A DNA stretch of 64,000 nucleotides from contig JAUTDX010000524.1 in the NCBI GenBank assembly GCA_030844895.1, positions 49,244 through 113,243 on the forward strand. The letters run 5' to 3'. Positions 9,694 to 20,890 of this stretch are shown piece after piece (position 1 is the stretch's first letter; each line of letters opens with the position of its first letter). Source of the DNA: Ambrosia x helenae (lineage: Eukaryota > Streptophyta > Magnoliopsida > Asterales > Asteraceae). The notes under the pieces were generated by a model. That model did not search any database. It was given only the letters and a program-made list of their open reading frames with translations, and was not told where the DNA came from. The translations under genes and the position numbers were made by a program.

Positions 9694-12562
9694 ATGCAAC
9701 GACAAAGGAATATCTTTGATATGTTCCCTGAGAATGTTGATCTTAATCAAGGTCCAAGTTATAACGGTTTAGATATGACCGGATCTGATGAATGCAATAG
9801 CAGATTGTCTCCTAATGAAAGGCGGTTAATAAGTAATGAGATTGCTGGCGAGAAAAGTTATAGCAGCTGGGATGTAGGTGAATCTAGCTCTAGACCGAAC
9901 GTGCAAAACTATGCAGCTAATAATAATAATAATAATAATAATAACAGGGCTTCTTCGTTTGGGAGTCATGATTCCAGATTTAGAGAACGACAGTTTGATC
10001 ATCAAAGAGCCGTTGGCCCATTGAATTCGCAGAATGCTGGTTCTGGTAAAATTCCGATGGATGTAGATTTGAACCTCGAATATAGGGGTACCAGTAGTAA
10101 TGATGGTGGGCCCAGTAGGGCTGACGTGGAGGCTAGTTCTTCTGGGACTTCTAATGAACGTGGGACTAGCGGTTCGTTAGGTAATAATCAGGGTCAATCT
10201 TCATTGATTGTCAATTCACGAGAACCGACAGTCCGGGAGAGCTCACACAGACATTTTTACCAAGGGTCAACCAATTCGAGTCAACGGTCAACTCAACAAC
10301 CGCCTTCAATGCCTGTTCCTGGCATGCCTAGAAACCTGCTTCCTTTTCCATTTATTAGTAACGTCAATTCAAGAAATGGAAGCTCATCGAGTTCGGGATT
10401 TAATCAAGATAACTCAAGCAATGGGAGGTCAAACATTAGTGGAGTTAATGGTCAATCAAGTTCAAGGAATGCCACCGTCATGCTACCTAATCTTAACTCC
10501 ACAACGAATGATCACCAAATATCAAATGATATACCTCCCTGGACTCTCTTCCCATACCTAGAGACCGAGTCTGGAGGTCATAGAGGTCCTTTTCGTAATT
10601 TCCCGTCTGGCCCCTCTTCTTCCTCCTCGGAGGAAAACGTGTTCTCGTCTGGCAGTAGGAACCAGCCACGTCATCATCAACCTTCTTTAAGGTTGGAGGT
10701 ATTTGATGATGAGTGGCAGGCTCTTGGTGTTGACCTTGAGGGAAGAAATAGGCTGGTATCCGAGGTTTGTGTTCTCACTAATCACCATGCAATTATGTAA
10801 TGTTTTTAAGATTTATACGTCATGTTATATCTATGCTTTTTCTAGTTAAGCGCTACAAGTCAGGATATATGAACTACTTTCCTAACATGAATTATGATCT
10901 ATTGTATCTTGTTAAGGTATTAAACGGTTTATTTCTATGACAGGTGCGCCAGATTCTGAGCGTATTGAGAAGAAGTGAGAATTTTAATGCCGAGGTCTTG
11001 TGTTTTCTTTTTCGACTGCCTGTTATTTTTACTTTTATATTTACTTTATTTGTCGTTTCCTGAAGTTTATTCACTTTAATTATCAGAAATTTGATTTCTT
11101 AAAATCTTTATATCAAAACACTAGATGGGATTAGATCTAAACGCACGCGCGCGCACACACACACTTACATACTTAATTCAACTTTAATTCAATAGTCGGA
11201 TCTACCCTAATATTTGAGAACTTCCAAATTTCTAAGCTCTATCTCTAGGGTTGCCTTTTTATATATTGTTACCTCTAATGATTAAGCAAATAGCATTGTT
11301 GCCTATTTTACTAATTAGCCTTGAATGACCTAAGTTTATGGAAATACCTGACAATGATTTATGATATGTCAGGATTACATGCTCGATCCGGTTATAAATG
11401 GGGTTGCTGATCTGCATGATAGGCACCGTGATATGAGGCTAGATGTCGATAACATGTCTTACGAGGTTATCTTCACCTAACTTTTTGAAATTAGTTATTT
11501 CTTAATTTGGATTATTTATTTTGTGCTTGTTTCTAAACTATGCATCGTTATCAGGAACTGTTAGCACTGGGAGAACGCATCGGGGATGTCAAAACTGGGT
11601 TGACTGAGGATGTCATATCGAAGTCACTGAAACAAAGAAAACACCTTTCTTTTATGGCCATAACCACCCAAAACTTTGAGCCATGCTGCATTTGCCAGGT
11701 AAGTTTCATCTTTAACTAATGTCGAACTAGTAACTCGTCTTTACTAGTTTTTAGAAAACGTTTGTTAAAAAACGATGTTTTCATCATTGGACCTGTTGGT
11801 TGGACCGGGACCGGCACCGCGACTTGCACATAGCTTGTAGCCAGGAATGGTTAGATCATACAAACCACGGTTTCCTATGGGTGGATGGATTTATTTTCTT
11901 TTTGCTGAAGTTGTTTTATCTTCTTTCTTTAAAACGAATAATTTTTACGCATTTTCAAACAGTCGTTAAATTTTAGTACTTTGATTTGTTGTTTTTTAGA
12001 TCTGATACTTTATTTGAGTGATCAATGTTTACATTGTAGATCTCATACTTCAATCTTTTAATGTTTAAATTGTTTAAGACGCAATTGGTTTCCGATACCG
12101 GTATATAGCGACCTGTTCAAGGGGCAGAGCTTCCACATGGTTTAGGGGTGCCCCCCCCCCCCCCCCCTTTTTTTGCTGAGTAGTGTAATTTTATGCGTTT
12201 TTATCCGAAATTTTTATATGTATTGAACCCCCCCCCCCCCCCCCCCCCCCACCACCACCTACCCACACGCTAAACTTAGGGGTCTCATGACTTTCTGCCG
12301 CTCCTATATATGTGTTCAAGATCCGCAACTGGACTTGTTTAATGACCGACGTGGTTTTTGTAACGTTGTTAGAAACTTTAGGATTTGGAAGTTGTATTAT
12401 GATTGTGGGCTTGTTTTTATGGTATTGCAGGAAGAGTATAAGGATGGAGAGGATGTTGGGAAATTGGATTGTGGACATGAGTTTCACACATGTTGCATCA
12501 AGCAATGGCTAACACAGAAGAATTTATGCCCTATTTGCAAGATGCCTGGCCTTTCTACTTGA
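9694..12562 (+). CDS. RING-H2 E3 ubiquitin ligase, HIP1/RHG1A/MBR-like, 496 aa
   Basis: Five coding exons, all phase 0: 9694-10764, 10944-10994, 11373-11465, 11555-11698, 12431-12562, each with GT donors and AG acceptors. I chose the ATG at 9694 (MQRQRNIFD); in-frame sequence upstream has no ATG. Residues 1-357 are Ser/Asn/Gly-rich and disordered, with nine Asn at 76-84 from an (AAT)n run. Residues about 358-440 match the conserved segment of the family (DLHDRHRDMRLDVDNMSYEE, then GDVKTGL). The C-terminus is a canonical RING-H2: Cys449, Cys452, Cys467, His469, His472, Cys475, Cys486, Cys489, with standard spacing. RING-H2 proteins bind E2 enzymes and transfer ubiquitin; relatives act in the nucleus or cytoplasm. 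Its substrate is unknown. No frameshift or missing ligand. Confidence 0.93.
12110..12260 (+). repeat. Repeat with two poly-C tracts in intron 4 of the RING gene
   Basis: Seventeen C at 12151-12167 follow TTTAGGGGTG, and twenty-three C lie at 12228-12250. The first context resembles TTTTAGGTG plus fifteen C at 54831-54845, suggesting a shared repeat. It sits in the only long intron, which splits the RING domain after Cys452. Confidence 0.6.
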
Positions 12563-13396
12563 AACAACTCTTGGGTTCATATTTCAGTGTCTATGTTTAA
12601 AAGTTTTATGTTCTTTTTTTATTCCAGAAAAGAGAAAGTAATAATGGTATGTTATATAAATATGTGGGGATTATATTAATGGGTAAAAACCCATTGGATA
12701 TTTTAAAGACTGGTTATTTAAACATGTTGCGGATTTGGTGGAAATTTCAATGGCTCTTCTTTGGTTGAAACTTAGGGTTTTACTGGCTACGTTTGTTTGT
12801 TCTCTCTGGCAGAAGCTAGTTATGGAGGCTTTGCGGGCCTTATTACGTCAAGGTGTGGGTACATTGTGTTGAATTGTATATACAAGTATGCCTATGTTAG
12901 GTTGTTAGGAGAAATTTACTTTCTATATATAGGTGAGGGTGCAAACGAGCCGAACCCAAACTTGATCAGAGCTTGAAAAATTTATGGGAGCTCGGCTCGG
13001 TTGGAGCTTTGTTTTCAAAATTCGAGCTCGGCTTGTTTACTATCTATTGGTTAATATATTAATTACAAATAAAATAATCATAAACTATCGGGCTCATTCA
13101 GGAAAAGTTTGTATAGATTCTCAAAGATCAAAGGTTACAGCAAAAGAAATCCACCAAATCGAGAGGAGTGGGTTCGAGCAAAAGTGGTTTCAGTTAAAGC
13201 GCAAGTCGTCAAGAGTATCAATCGTAAATTTAACAAGAACAAACTCAAATGTTTATGTAACCGCTATTTGATTATCCAACACAGTTTTTTTTACACAACC
13301 CAACCCACATACTTTACCACACGGTCGATGCTACACAATAGAAGACATTGAACGGGGTATACAATGAGGAGCCCATCGTGAACCCCGTGTGACGAG
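12563..13396 (+). other. 3' UTR of the RING gene and intergenic repeat
   Basis: The 3' UTR probably ends within about 300 bases of the stop. Around 12940-13050 the motif GAGCTCGGCTCG and variants recur, as in many dispersed repeats. No credible ORF. Confidence 0.4.
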
Positions 13397-13800
13397 GTGG
13401 AACGACGAATCTCAAGTTTTGAAGGTCTTGATGAAGACGATGCTGTACCAGAAATGCAAGATCATGAAAATAATTTGTATTATGATATTGAAGATATGCA
13501 ATTCCATGATGACGAAGATGAAGTCGTGGTGGTACAAGAAATGCCAACAAAATTCACCAGACATGCAAAGAGTGAATTATGGACACTCAATCAAAAAGTA
13601 ACTTTGACTAAAGCGTGGTTTTATTGCTCTGAAAATAAAAAAGTCGGAAATCACCAAACAGTAAGTTTTTTGAAAACATATTTAAACATTACAACGCAAC
13701 CATGAGTAGAAGCGAGCGTACGGTCCATCGATTGTAGTCAACATGGACTAATATGAACGGTCAAATGAATGAGTTCAGCGGATTTTGGATTCAAGTGGAT
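13397..13800 (+). pseudogene. Harbinger ORF2-type Myb/SANT-like protein remnant
   Basis: An acidic N-terminal part (DEDDAVPEMQDHENN) leads to a trihelix/SANT-like segment, LWTLNQKVTLTKAWFYCSEN, then HYNATMSRSERTVHRL and STWTNMNGQMNEFSGFW after a one-base frame change and an in-frame stop. Spaced Trp residues and the order W..A-L-x-K-A-W..RSERT..L-x-S-x-W..NEF match the DNA-binding accessory protein of PIF/Harbinger elements (often annotated as glutathione S-transferase T3-like). It is truncated after about 130 codons. No TIRs found nearby. Confidence 0.65.
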
Positions 13801-14235
13801 TAATTTTCTTTTCTATTTATATTTATATATTTAGCATTAGTTTTTCATTTTAATTGTATTAATTTATATTTATATTTTTATATGGGGAAATGAAATTAAA
13901 TAATCCCAACTTCGGGGATTAGAAGACAATAATCTCAACTTGAAAGTTGTAAACTAGCAGTCCCAACTTATCTTTTATTTTATTACATTGGGCCAAAACT
14001 AACTGAGGTTAACTCAGTTAGTTAGTTGCTGACGTGGCAGCCCATGTGTCAACTGACGTGGAAAATTTGTCCCACTTGGCAAAAAAACCTAGGCCCCACA
14101 ATGAAAATGTGTCTTTTTTTATTTAATCTTTATACCAATATATATACACACACATATACAATTGACACATAGAGAGAGTGTGTGTGTACGCAGAGAGAGA
14201 AAGAGATGAGAGAGAGTGGAACACTATCGCCGGTC

Positions 14236-14412
14236 ATCTTCTCCGGTCACCCTCCATCACCGGTGACTGGTTCTGTTATCTCTTCGACAACAACAAACCA
14301 ACCTCTCTGGTCCGATCATCTTCTCCTGTCACCCTCCATCACCGATGACCGGTTCCGTCATGTCATCTCTTCGACAACAACAAACCAACCTCTACGGTCC
14401 GGTTATCTTCTC
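14236..14412 (+). repeat. Tandem duplication of about 88 bp
   Basis: Two adjoining copies each contain CACCCTCCATCACCG, TCTCTTCGACAACAACAAAC and CAACCTCT, differing at several bases. The overlapping Pro/His/Thr-rich ORF at 14182-14523 has no other support and I do not call it a gene. Confidence 0.7.
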
Positions 14413-14883
14413 CACTTGCCACCCACAACCACAACCCACCATAATCACCACCTGCCAACACACCACCACCCACTGCCGCCACACCATCACAACCACATAT
14501 CATTTTGTAAATGCCGATTATAAATTCGAACGGAACCCTAATTTTACAAGGGGAAGAAGACAGGGAAAAACCGTAATTATTTTTGGGGAAGAAGCCTTAA
14601 TTGTTTTTGGGGAGAAGCCCTAATTTTTTGGAGGGAAGAAGCCCTAATAGTCATCTGGTGGGGGTGGCAGGTGGTTGGTGGGGCTGAATGGTAGAGTGGT
14701 CATTGTGGGGGTAGATATTGACGGAAATGATGGTGATGGGTGGTTACAAAGGTGTAGAGTGGTAGTGTTGTGGTGTTGTGGCGGTGGTGGGTGTCTTCGG
14801 AGATGGCGGTGGTTAACGGTGGTGGCAGGTGGTTATGGTGTAGGTGAAGATGATGAAGATGTTTATATGTGTGTATATAATAT

Positions 14884-14917
<34 letters not shown>

Positions 14918-14920
<3 letters not shown>

Positions 14921-15244
14921 ATCCGGATATTTTGAGAACCAAGGTGAGTTGTGAGAACCATAGGAACTCACTTTATAACCACATACTTTTTTTAATAAAA
15001 AATGAATATGTGGTCCATAATTAATCAACAATAAAATAATGAATAAAATATTAATACAGTTACACGAGGATAAAAAATCTCTTGCACCGGTGTATTTTGG
15101 CGTAAATTAATGTATTTTTTTTAATTTTTTTTTACAGCGGGGTTTACGTGTTTTACACGAGTGTAAAAAAAGAAAAGTTTTTTTCGCATTTTACATCGAG
15201 TTCCTACGAGTTCTCACAACTCGTCGAGTTCTCAAAGTATCCTA

Positions 15245-15249
<5 letters not shown>
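14918..15249. mobile_element. MITE inserted in a TA microsatellite
   Basis: The ends are inverted: the left end reads AGGATCCGGATATTTTGAGA and the reverse complement of the right end reads TTAGGATACTTTGAGA. TA runs flank both sides (14884-14917 and 15250-15275). Elements that land in TA dinucleotide tracts are known in plants (Micron-type in rice). It is nested in the Mutator-like element. Confidence 0.65.
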
Positions 15250-15275
<26 letters not shown>

Positions 15276-15540
15276 TTAAAAGTTCATTATAAAACATCAT
15301 TAATTAAAAGTTTATTTTTAATAATTAAAAGATTTTTTTAATTGAAAAAACAAGTGTCACTGAGGGGCTCACATTTTTTTTTTTGCTAAGTTGGACAAAT
15401 TTGCCACGTCAGTTGACACATGGGCGGTCACGTCATCAACTAACTAACTGAGTTAAACTCAGTTAATTTTTGACCCAAAGAAACAAAATACAAGACAAGT
15501 TGGAGCTCAGTTACAATTTTAAAGTAGGGCTTGAAACCAT

Positions 15541-16254
15541 TACACCCTTTTTTATTTCAAGTCATTTTAAGCTCCATGTGAGACCCATATGTCATGTATC
15601 ACACAATGCCTCATAGTGGGGCTTGAAATTTGGATACCACTACACATATCTAAGTGATTTTATTCATGTAACATAATTTTTTTAGATATAGTCCGCTGGT
15701 GACCAATATGCTAAAAGGTTGAATTGTTAGCACATATTTCATTAGTTAAGACTGGTGACGACCAATTGCTAATAGTTAAAATTATTTAAACCCAATACTC
15801 TTACCCTTTTTACTACTTTTACTCATATAAATGAATTTGGTCTTAACATTTTATATATGTTGATTATTTCTTTTTAGAAATTACATGACATCGTCCTTAT
15901 CAGTAGGCATACAATATATGAAATGACCATTTAGCTTTCTACTTAAAAAAAAGTAAAAAAAAAAACAAATAACTCAAAACTCCCTAACCCTCCCATTACC
16001 GCTTTACAGCTCACACATCTAATTGTTCACTACTAATGATGAATTTTAACCGAAAAAAAAAACTATGATCACCAACGAATCATACAGGAATTACTAACAT
16101 CTCCCATAAAATCTAAATACATGTATAAAAACATTTTTTAACGGCAAATCTAAATATATGTTACCAAACAAATAATTAAAGTATCATAATAAAGCTTACA
16201 AGTACACACTAAAAAGTATTTTTTTAACGACTAAAAATATTTTAGGTAGAATAA
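15541..16254. other. AT-rich intergenic DNA with a dispersed repeat copy
   Basis: No ORF. At 15690-15812 lies a copy of the repeat also seen at 6167 and 25440 (GCACATATTT, then GACGACCAATTGCTAATAGT). Confidence 0.4.
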
Positions 16255-16489
16255 GTTTATGTGTAGTGGTGGGGGGTTATTGGGCTTTATGGGTATTAAA
16301 ATATTAAAGGTAATAAAATGAGAGTTATGAGACTTTATGGAAAAAGAGGGTATAGTGGGAAGGGTGGTTATGGGGCTTTATAAATGATTGGGTAATCATT
16401 GGTTAATTATTCTTTTCTTATTTAAATAATAATATTAAATAGTTAATAATATTTCATTAAATATATAAAAATTACAAATACTAAAAAAA

Positions 16490-17841
16490 GGAAAAATTAC
16501 AGAAATCGTCCTTTATGTTTACCTGTTTTTTCAGTAGGTGTCCTTTAACTTTAAAATTGACGAGAATCGTCCTTTATGTTGTAAAATCGTGCAGGTCTCG
16601 TCCTTTAGGCCTAACCTGGTTAGTTTTTAACATTAAGTTTGGTCACGTGCATCCCACGTGAGGGCATAAATGTCCTTTTACTTCATAATAAACACACACA
16701 CATCTCTGTACACTATTGTAGAGAAAGAAAGAATAAGATAAAAAGAGGAAAGGAGACCGGAGGTCTCCACCGCCCTCGGCGGCGCTCCGACGGTCCAGCC
16801 CCACGAATCACCCCCCACTTTCAACACCCAACTATTATTATTATTATTATTATAGAGAGAGGAGAGATCGGTAGAGAGAGATGCAGAACTGAGAGAAAGA
16901 GAGAGAAGCAGAAGAGAATGAACTTGGAGGAGAGAGAAGGGTGAAGACGAGGTGGAAGTGGTTCCACCAGCAGCAGCGGCGGCGATGGCACCCCTTTTGC
17001 CTCCAAGCCAAACTAGGTAAAAACCCTCAAACCACATCGACTCTCTTTATGGTGCTCGTTGATGATGTTATTAAGGGTTTTGAGCATATTATTGTCGACG
17101 AGATGGAGGATTACAGGAGATCGATTCGATGGCGGTTAATGGTGGTTACGGTGGTCAGGTGGTTGGTTCGGGTCAGGGGTTAACCGGAGGGGACTCGGTG
17201 GTTGTCGTGTGGTGGATAGCCGATAGTGATTGTGATGGTTGGTTACTAAGAAGACGGGTCAACAGGCTGGTCAGCAGAAGACGGTCATCCTTCGGGTCAA
17301 CATAAGTCAACCATGGTCAACCGAACACTCAACTCGGAGTAAGACTGGTGGTGGGTATGGGTTATTTATATTAAGGGTTGGGTAATGGTTTTCAATCAAA
17401 AATGGTCTGGAACATCTCGTCAATTAAGATAGTTTATTAGGGGTTAGGGAAATCGGAAGAAGGTGGGTGGAGTGGTGGTGGTAGGTGGGGCAATGGTGGT
17501 GATGGTAGATGATGGTGGCAGTGGTGATGGGTGGTGGTTGTGAACATGTAGAGAGAGAGATAGAGAGATAGAGAGAAGAGAGAGTAAATTGTTTTTTTTT
17601 AATTTTGGACCAAAAGTATAAGTTAATTACACAACTAGTCCCTAAAAGAGTAAAAAGACAAATTTACCCTCATGTGCAATGCACATGACTGGATTTAACC
17701 AAAAAATCTAACCAAGTTAGTGCTAAAGGACGAGACTTGAAATATTTTACAACATAAAGGACGATTCTCATCACTTTTGAAGTTTAAGGACACCTACTGA
17801 AAAAACAGGTAAACATAAAGGACGATTTCTGTAATTTTTCC
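16490..17841. mobile_element. Nested Mutator-like element, inverted repeats about 190 bp
   Basis: 16490-16680 is the reverse complement of about 17650-17841 with few differences (GGAAAAATTACAGAAATCG at both outer ends, ATGTTTACCTGTTTTTTC next). Flanks are A-rich, so the target duplication is ambiguous. The interior looks like a gene-derived leader: a GA-rich tract, GGAGACCGGAGGTC, then an apparent splice donor ACTAG|GTAAAAACC near 17015, then GGT-rich sequence. A similar series lies on the minus strand inside the solo LTR at 56251-58930. Confidence 0.75.
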
Positions 17842-18693
17842 AAAAAAAATTACAAATACTAAAAAAAAATTACAAACACTAAAAAATTACAAAATACTAA
17901 ATAAAAAATAAAAATAATCATATGTTATATCTAGCCTCGATTTTTTTCTTTTGTTTCAAACACATTTCCAAGGCCTTGCCCTCTAGATAGTCGTGCGACT
18001 GTGTGTAAAAGTCAAAGTCGCGTTGAAACCGTCGATCCCTCAGCAGCTCAACCACCTCTCGGTTTTCTTGGATACGCTGAGCTCTGATGTCGCGTATGCA
18101 TTGGAGCCGCTGGTTCATCTCAGCAACCGCCGGGATTAACTGGTCCACCCCCGACGACGAAGACTCCGCCCGTGCGGCTCGAGCAGCCCGTCGATCGGGC
18201 GGACGAGGTATCTCCTCCGTCCCCTCCTCCCCTGCAAAATAGGGATTTTCTTCGGGTGAGTTGAGGTCGACGTAACGCGCGTTAGACGTAGGGGTTTCGG
18301 GATCAACCGAGTCAGAGGTCCTCGACTTCTTTGAAGGCCTCGTATTTTTGGCCCTAGATGAAGAAGTTCCAACCGTTGGGCGGACGGTGTGCCATTTGGA
18401 GCAGTATTTCAGCAGGCGCCAAACCCTCATGTACGGAAATTCCCGTATTCTTGTCTGTATTCTTCCAAAGCCGCCTCCAAAATCTGCTCGTCGCTTTGGC
18501 CAGTTTTCCACCCGTGCCGGGTGCGTTGATAAACACCTTGAAAGTTTGTGCATTTAAAGTTGATATTGGTCCACTTGCCCGATATCGAATCGTCAGGCCG
18601 GTAGTTCTCTCCTTACCAGCTAGTTCAAAAAATATTGCTCGGACTCTTCTCCAAAAATCTCCTTTGGATTGATAGTTCGCTAAAAAAACAAAC

Positions 18694-18731
<38 letters not shown>

Positions 18732-19308
18732 ATAAGGATAATTTAGAAACTCCCTTGAGTTGGAGAAACCCATGAAACTCAATGGTGGCCATTGATCAAC
18801 AAGCATCTATGGTTGAGATTAATCCTGATTATTTTATTTCACTAAAGTACATCTCTTTTTTATTTTTTAAATGATAAGGGTAATATAGGTATTTTGTCCA
18901 TCTCTCTTCTCTCTCCTGACTCTCTCTCTTCTCTCTCTAGACTCTCTCTCATCTCTCCTCTAGTTTTCCTTGCTTTACATTTTTTTTTCAATTTTTTAAC
19001 CTTTTAATAGGTAACAATAAGTCAGATTGGTCTGTAACAATTTACGTGTTACGTTGTTACATTGTTACATTTTATGTATTTACATTGTTACATTTTCAAA
19101 CCGGTTACACCGTAAAAAGAGCAAATTTATATATTTACACAGGTATCATAGTTAATGGTGCTTATGTAACTATTCAAACCGGTTACACTGTAAAAAGAGC
19201 AATTTGACAACACACTATACTACTAAAGATCATAATGATTTTTTTTACATATGTACACAATTTCTAAAAATGTTTATAAAATACAAAAGATTATCAAGAA
19301 AAATATAT

Positions 19309-19699
19309 AGGGTAGGGATCCTAAGAGAACCAACCCCTATTTGAGAACTGAGAGAACCATTCTGGGCCACACATTTCATATAAAGGCAAAAAAAAAAAAA
19401 AAAAAATTTTTTTTTTTTTTTTTTTTTTTGCTTTAATCGCACATTTTTATGCAAGGAAATTTTTTTTTTTTAATTTTTTTTGAATTTTTTTTTCATTTAT
19501 ACATATGTGTATATGTCAATTATACATATGTGTATATAGCAATTATACATATGTGTATATAGCATTTTTCAGCTATACATATGTGTATATTTCAGTTATA
19601 CATATGTGTATAATGCAATTATACACATGTGTACACTGAAAAAAAAAATACAAAAAAAATAAAAAAAAAAAATTTCTTACATATAAAGCAGCGATTTTT

Positions 19700-19738
<39 letters not shown>

Positions 19739-19830
19739 TTTTTTTTTTTTTTGCCTTAGAGAAATGTGTGGCCCAGAATGGTTCTCTCAGTTCTCAATTT
19801 GGGGAAAGGTTCTCATTTGAACCAAATCCT
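19309..19830. mobile_element. Nested MITE with central palindrome array
   Basis: Ends of about 90 bp are inverted (left AGGGTAGGGATCCTAAGAGA; both arms share GAGAACTGAGAGAACCATTC and GGGCCACACATTTC). A TA run follows at 19831-19856. Inside the arms are opposed A and T homopolymers. In the centre are six copies of a near-palindrome TATACATATGTGTATA. No protein coding. Confidence 0.75.
19498..19635 (+). repeat. Six copies of TATACATATGTGTATA
   Basis: Copies start at 19498, 19521, 19544, 19574, 19597 and 19620 (the last is TATACACATGTGTACA). Spacing is 23, 23, 30, 23, 23. Each is nearly self-complementary. Confidence 0.85.
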
Positions 19831-19856
19831 ATATATATATATATATATATATATAT

Positions 19857-20104
19857 AGGCTATGTATCCTTAGGAAACTTGGTTGAGTTGGAGAAACCAT
19901 TGAAACCCATCCAATGGTCACCATGATTCCACATCCTTCTTATCCTCATTTTAACATAAGGGTAAGATGGTAACTTCAACCCCCTCATTTGTCAGCCCAC
20001 TTTTTGAAATAAAGGTCACACACATACTACTCTTTTATCTCTCACACACACCTCTCTCACTATCTCAAACACACAATGCTTTCTCTCTCTCTATCACACA
20101 CTCA

Positions 20105-20141
<37 letters not shown>

Positions 20142-20890
20142 AGATGATTTCGGATCTGAATATGAATATGGTGTGTGCTTTCAATCACTCCTCTCTCACT
20201 ATCTCAAACACAATAATCTAAACTCAAACCAAGGTAGGTTTCTTGTTTGTGGTTGGTTTTTTGTTGTGTTGGGTTTTTCGGCTCATGAAGAAAGACGAAG
20301 AAAGGAAGACGGTTGGGGTTCGGCGTTTCGTTTTCGGTGTCGGCGTTTTTAGTTGGTCATGACAACGTGTGAAAATGGAGTTTCATGTTAAGATTTTCGG
20401 CGTTTCGTTTTTTGTTACAGATCTGAAGTTTTTTGGTGTCGGCATTTCGTTTTCGGTGGTGGTCTTTGGTGAGGGCAACTGTTAGGGTTCGTTTTTTGGG
20501 CCGACGGTGGTGTTGATGATGGTGGTGTCGGATGTTTGCTCAGAGGGTGGGGGTGTCGGATGTTTGCTCAGAGGGTGGGGTGGGGTGTATAATAATAATA
20601 ATATTTGATTATTTTCCTTTTCAGCCATGGTTTTGGTTTGAAGAAGTTGGTTCGACTGGAAAGAAATAAGGCAGAGAGATAAAGGAGCTGTTGATTTGAC
20701 CTTTGAGTTTTTTAATGTGGTTTGTCTATTTTTTCTTTTCTATTTTTCTTGATAATCTAACTTTTTTTGTAGTTAACTTTGGGCTGTAATATTTTTAGAA
20801 ATTGTGATTTTGGGCTAAAGATCATAATGATCTTTATCTTTAGTACTATAGTTAACTTTGGGTTGTAACTCTTTTGTAGTTAATTCTTTT
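19857..20890 (+). other. 5' part of a related TA-targeted element plus leader-like sequence
   Basis: It starts GGCTATGTATCCTTAGGAAA and continues GGTTGAGTTGGAGAAACCAT, a diverged version of the outer foldback end. I could not find its right end. It includes a (CT)n run at about 20107-20140 and sequence resembling a leader and intron (CCAAGGTAGGTTTC near 20230). No convincing ORF. Confidence 0.5.

Larger units (their letters stand above)
13930..15540. mobile_element. Non-autonomous Mutator-like element with long terminal inverted repeats
   Basis: About 13930-14090 is an imperfect reverse complement of about 15375-15540. The shared core includes CTCAGTTAGTTAGTTG, CATGTGTCAACTGACGTGG and AAATTTGTCC. 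Long inverted repeats and a non-coding interior fit a Mutator-like non-autonomous element. The outer ends are vague and I could not identify a clean 9-bp target duplication. The interior looks like a leader exon (GAGA-rich) followed by a GGT-rich stretch. Confidence 0.6.

Noticed and set aside
9694..10800. A single-exon 371-aa protein ending at 10800
   Set aside because: Sequence after 10764 is intron; splicing at a GT there joins conserved family sequence in frame through four more exons.
12191..12505. Gly-run ORF on the minus strand in the RING gene
   Set aside because: It spans intron 4 and the poly-C tract; the glycines come from the homopolymer.
14182..14523. Pro/His/Thr-rich secreted-like protein
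   Set aside because: It lies inside a non-autonomous transposon, is built on an 88-bp tandem duplication and low-complexity CCA repeats, and has no domain.
16678..17037. Ser/Leu-rich minus-strand ORF
   Set aside because: It is a shadow of GA-rich and ATT-repeat leader sequence inside the nested Mutator-like element.
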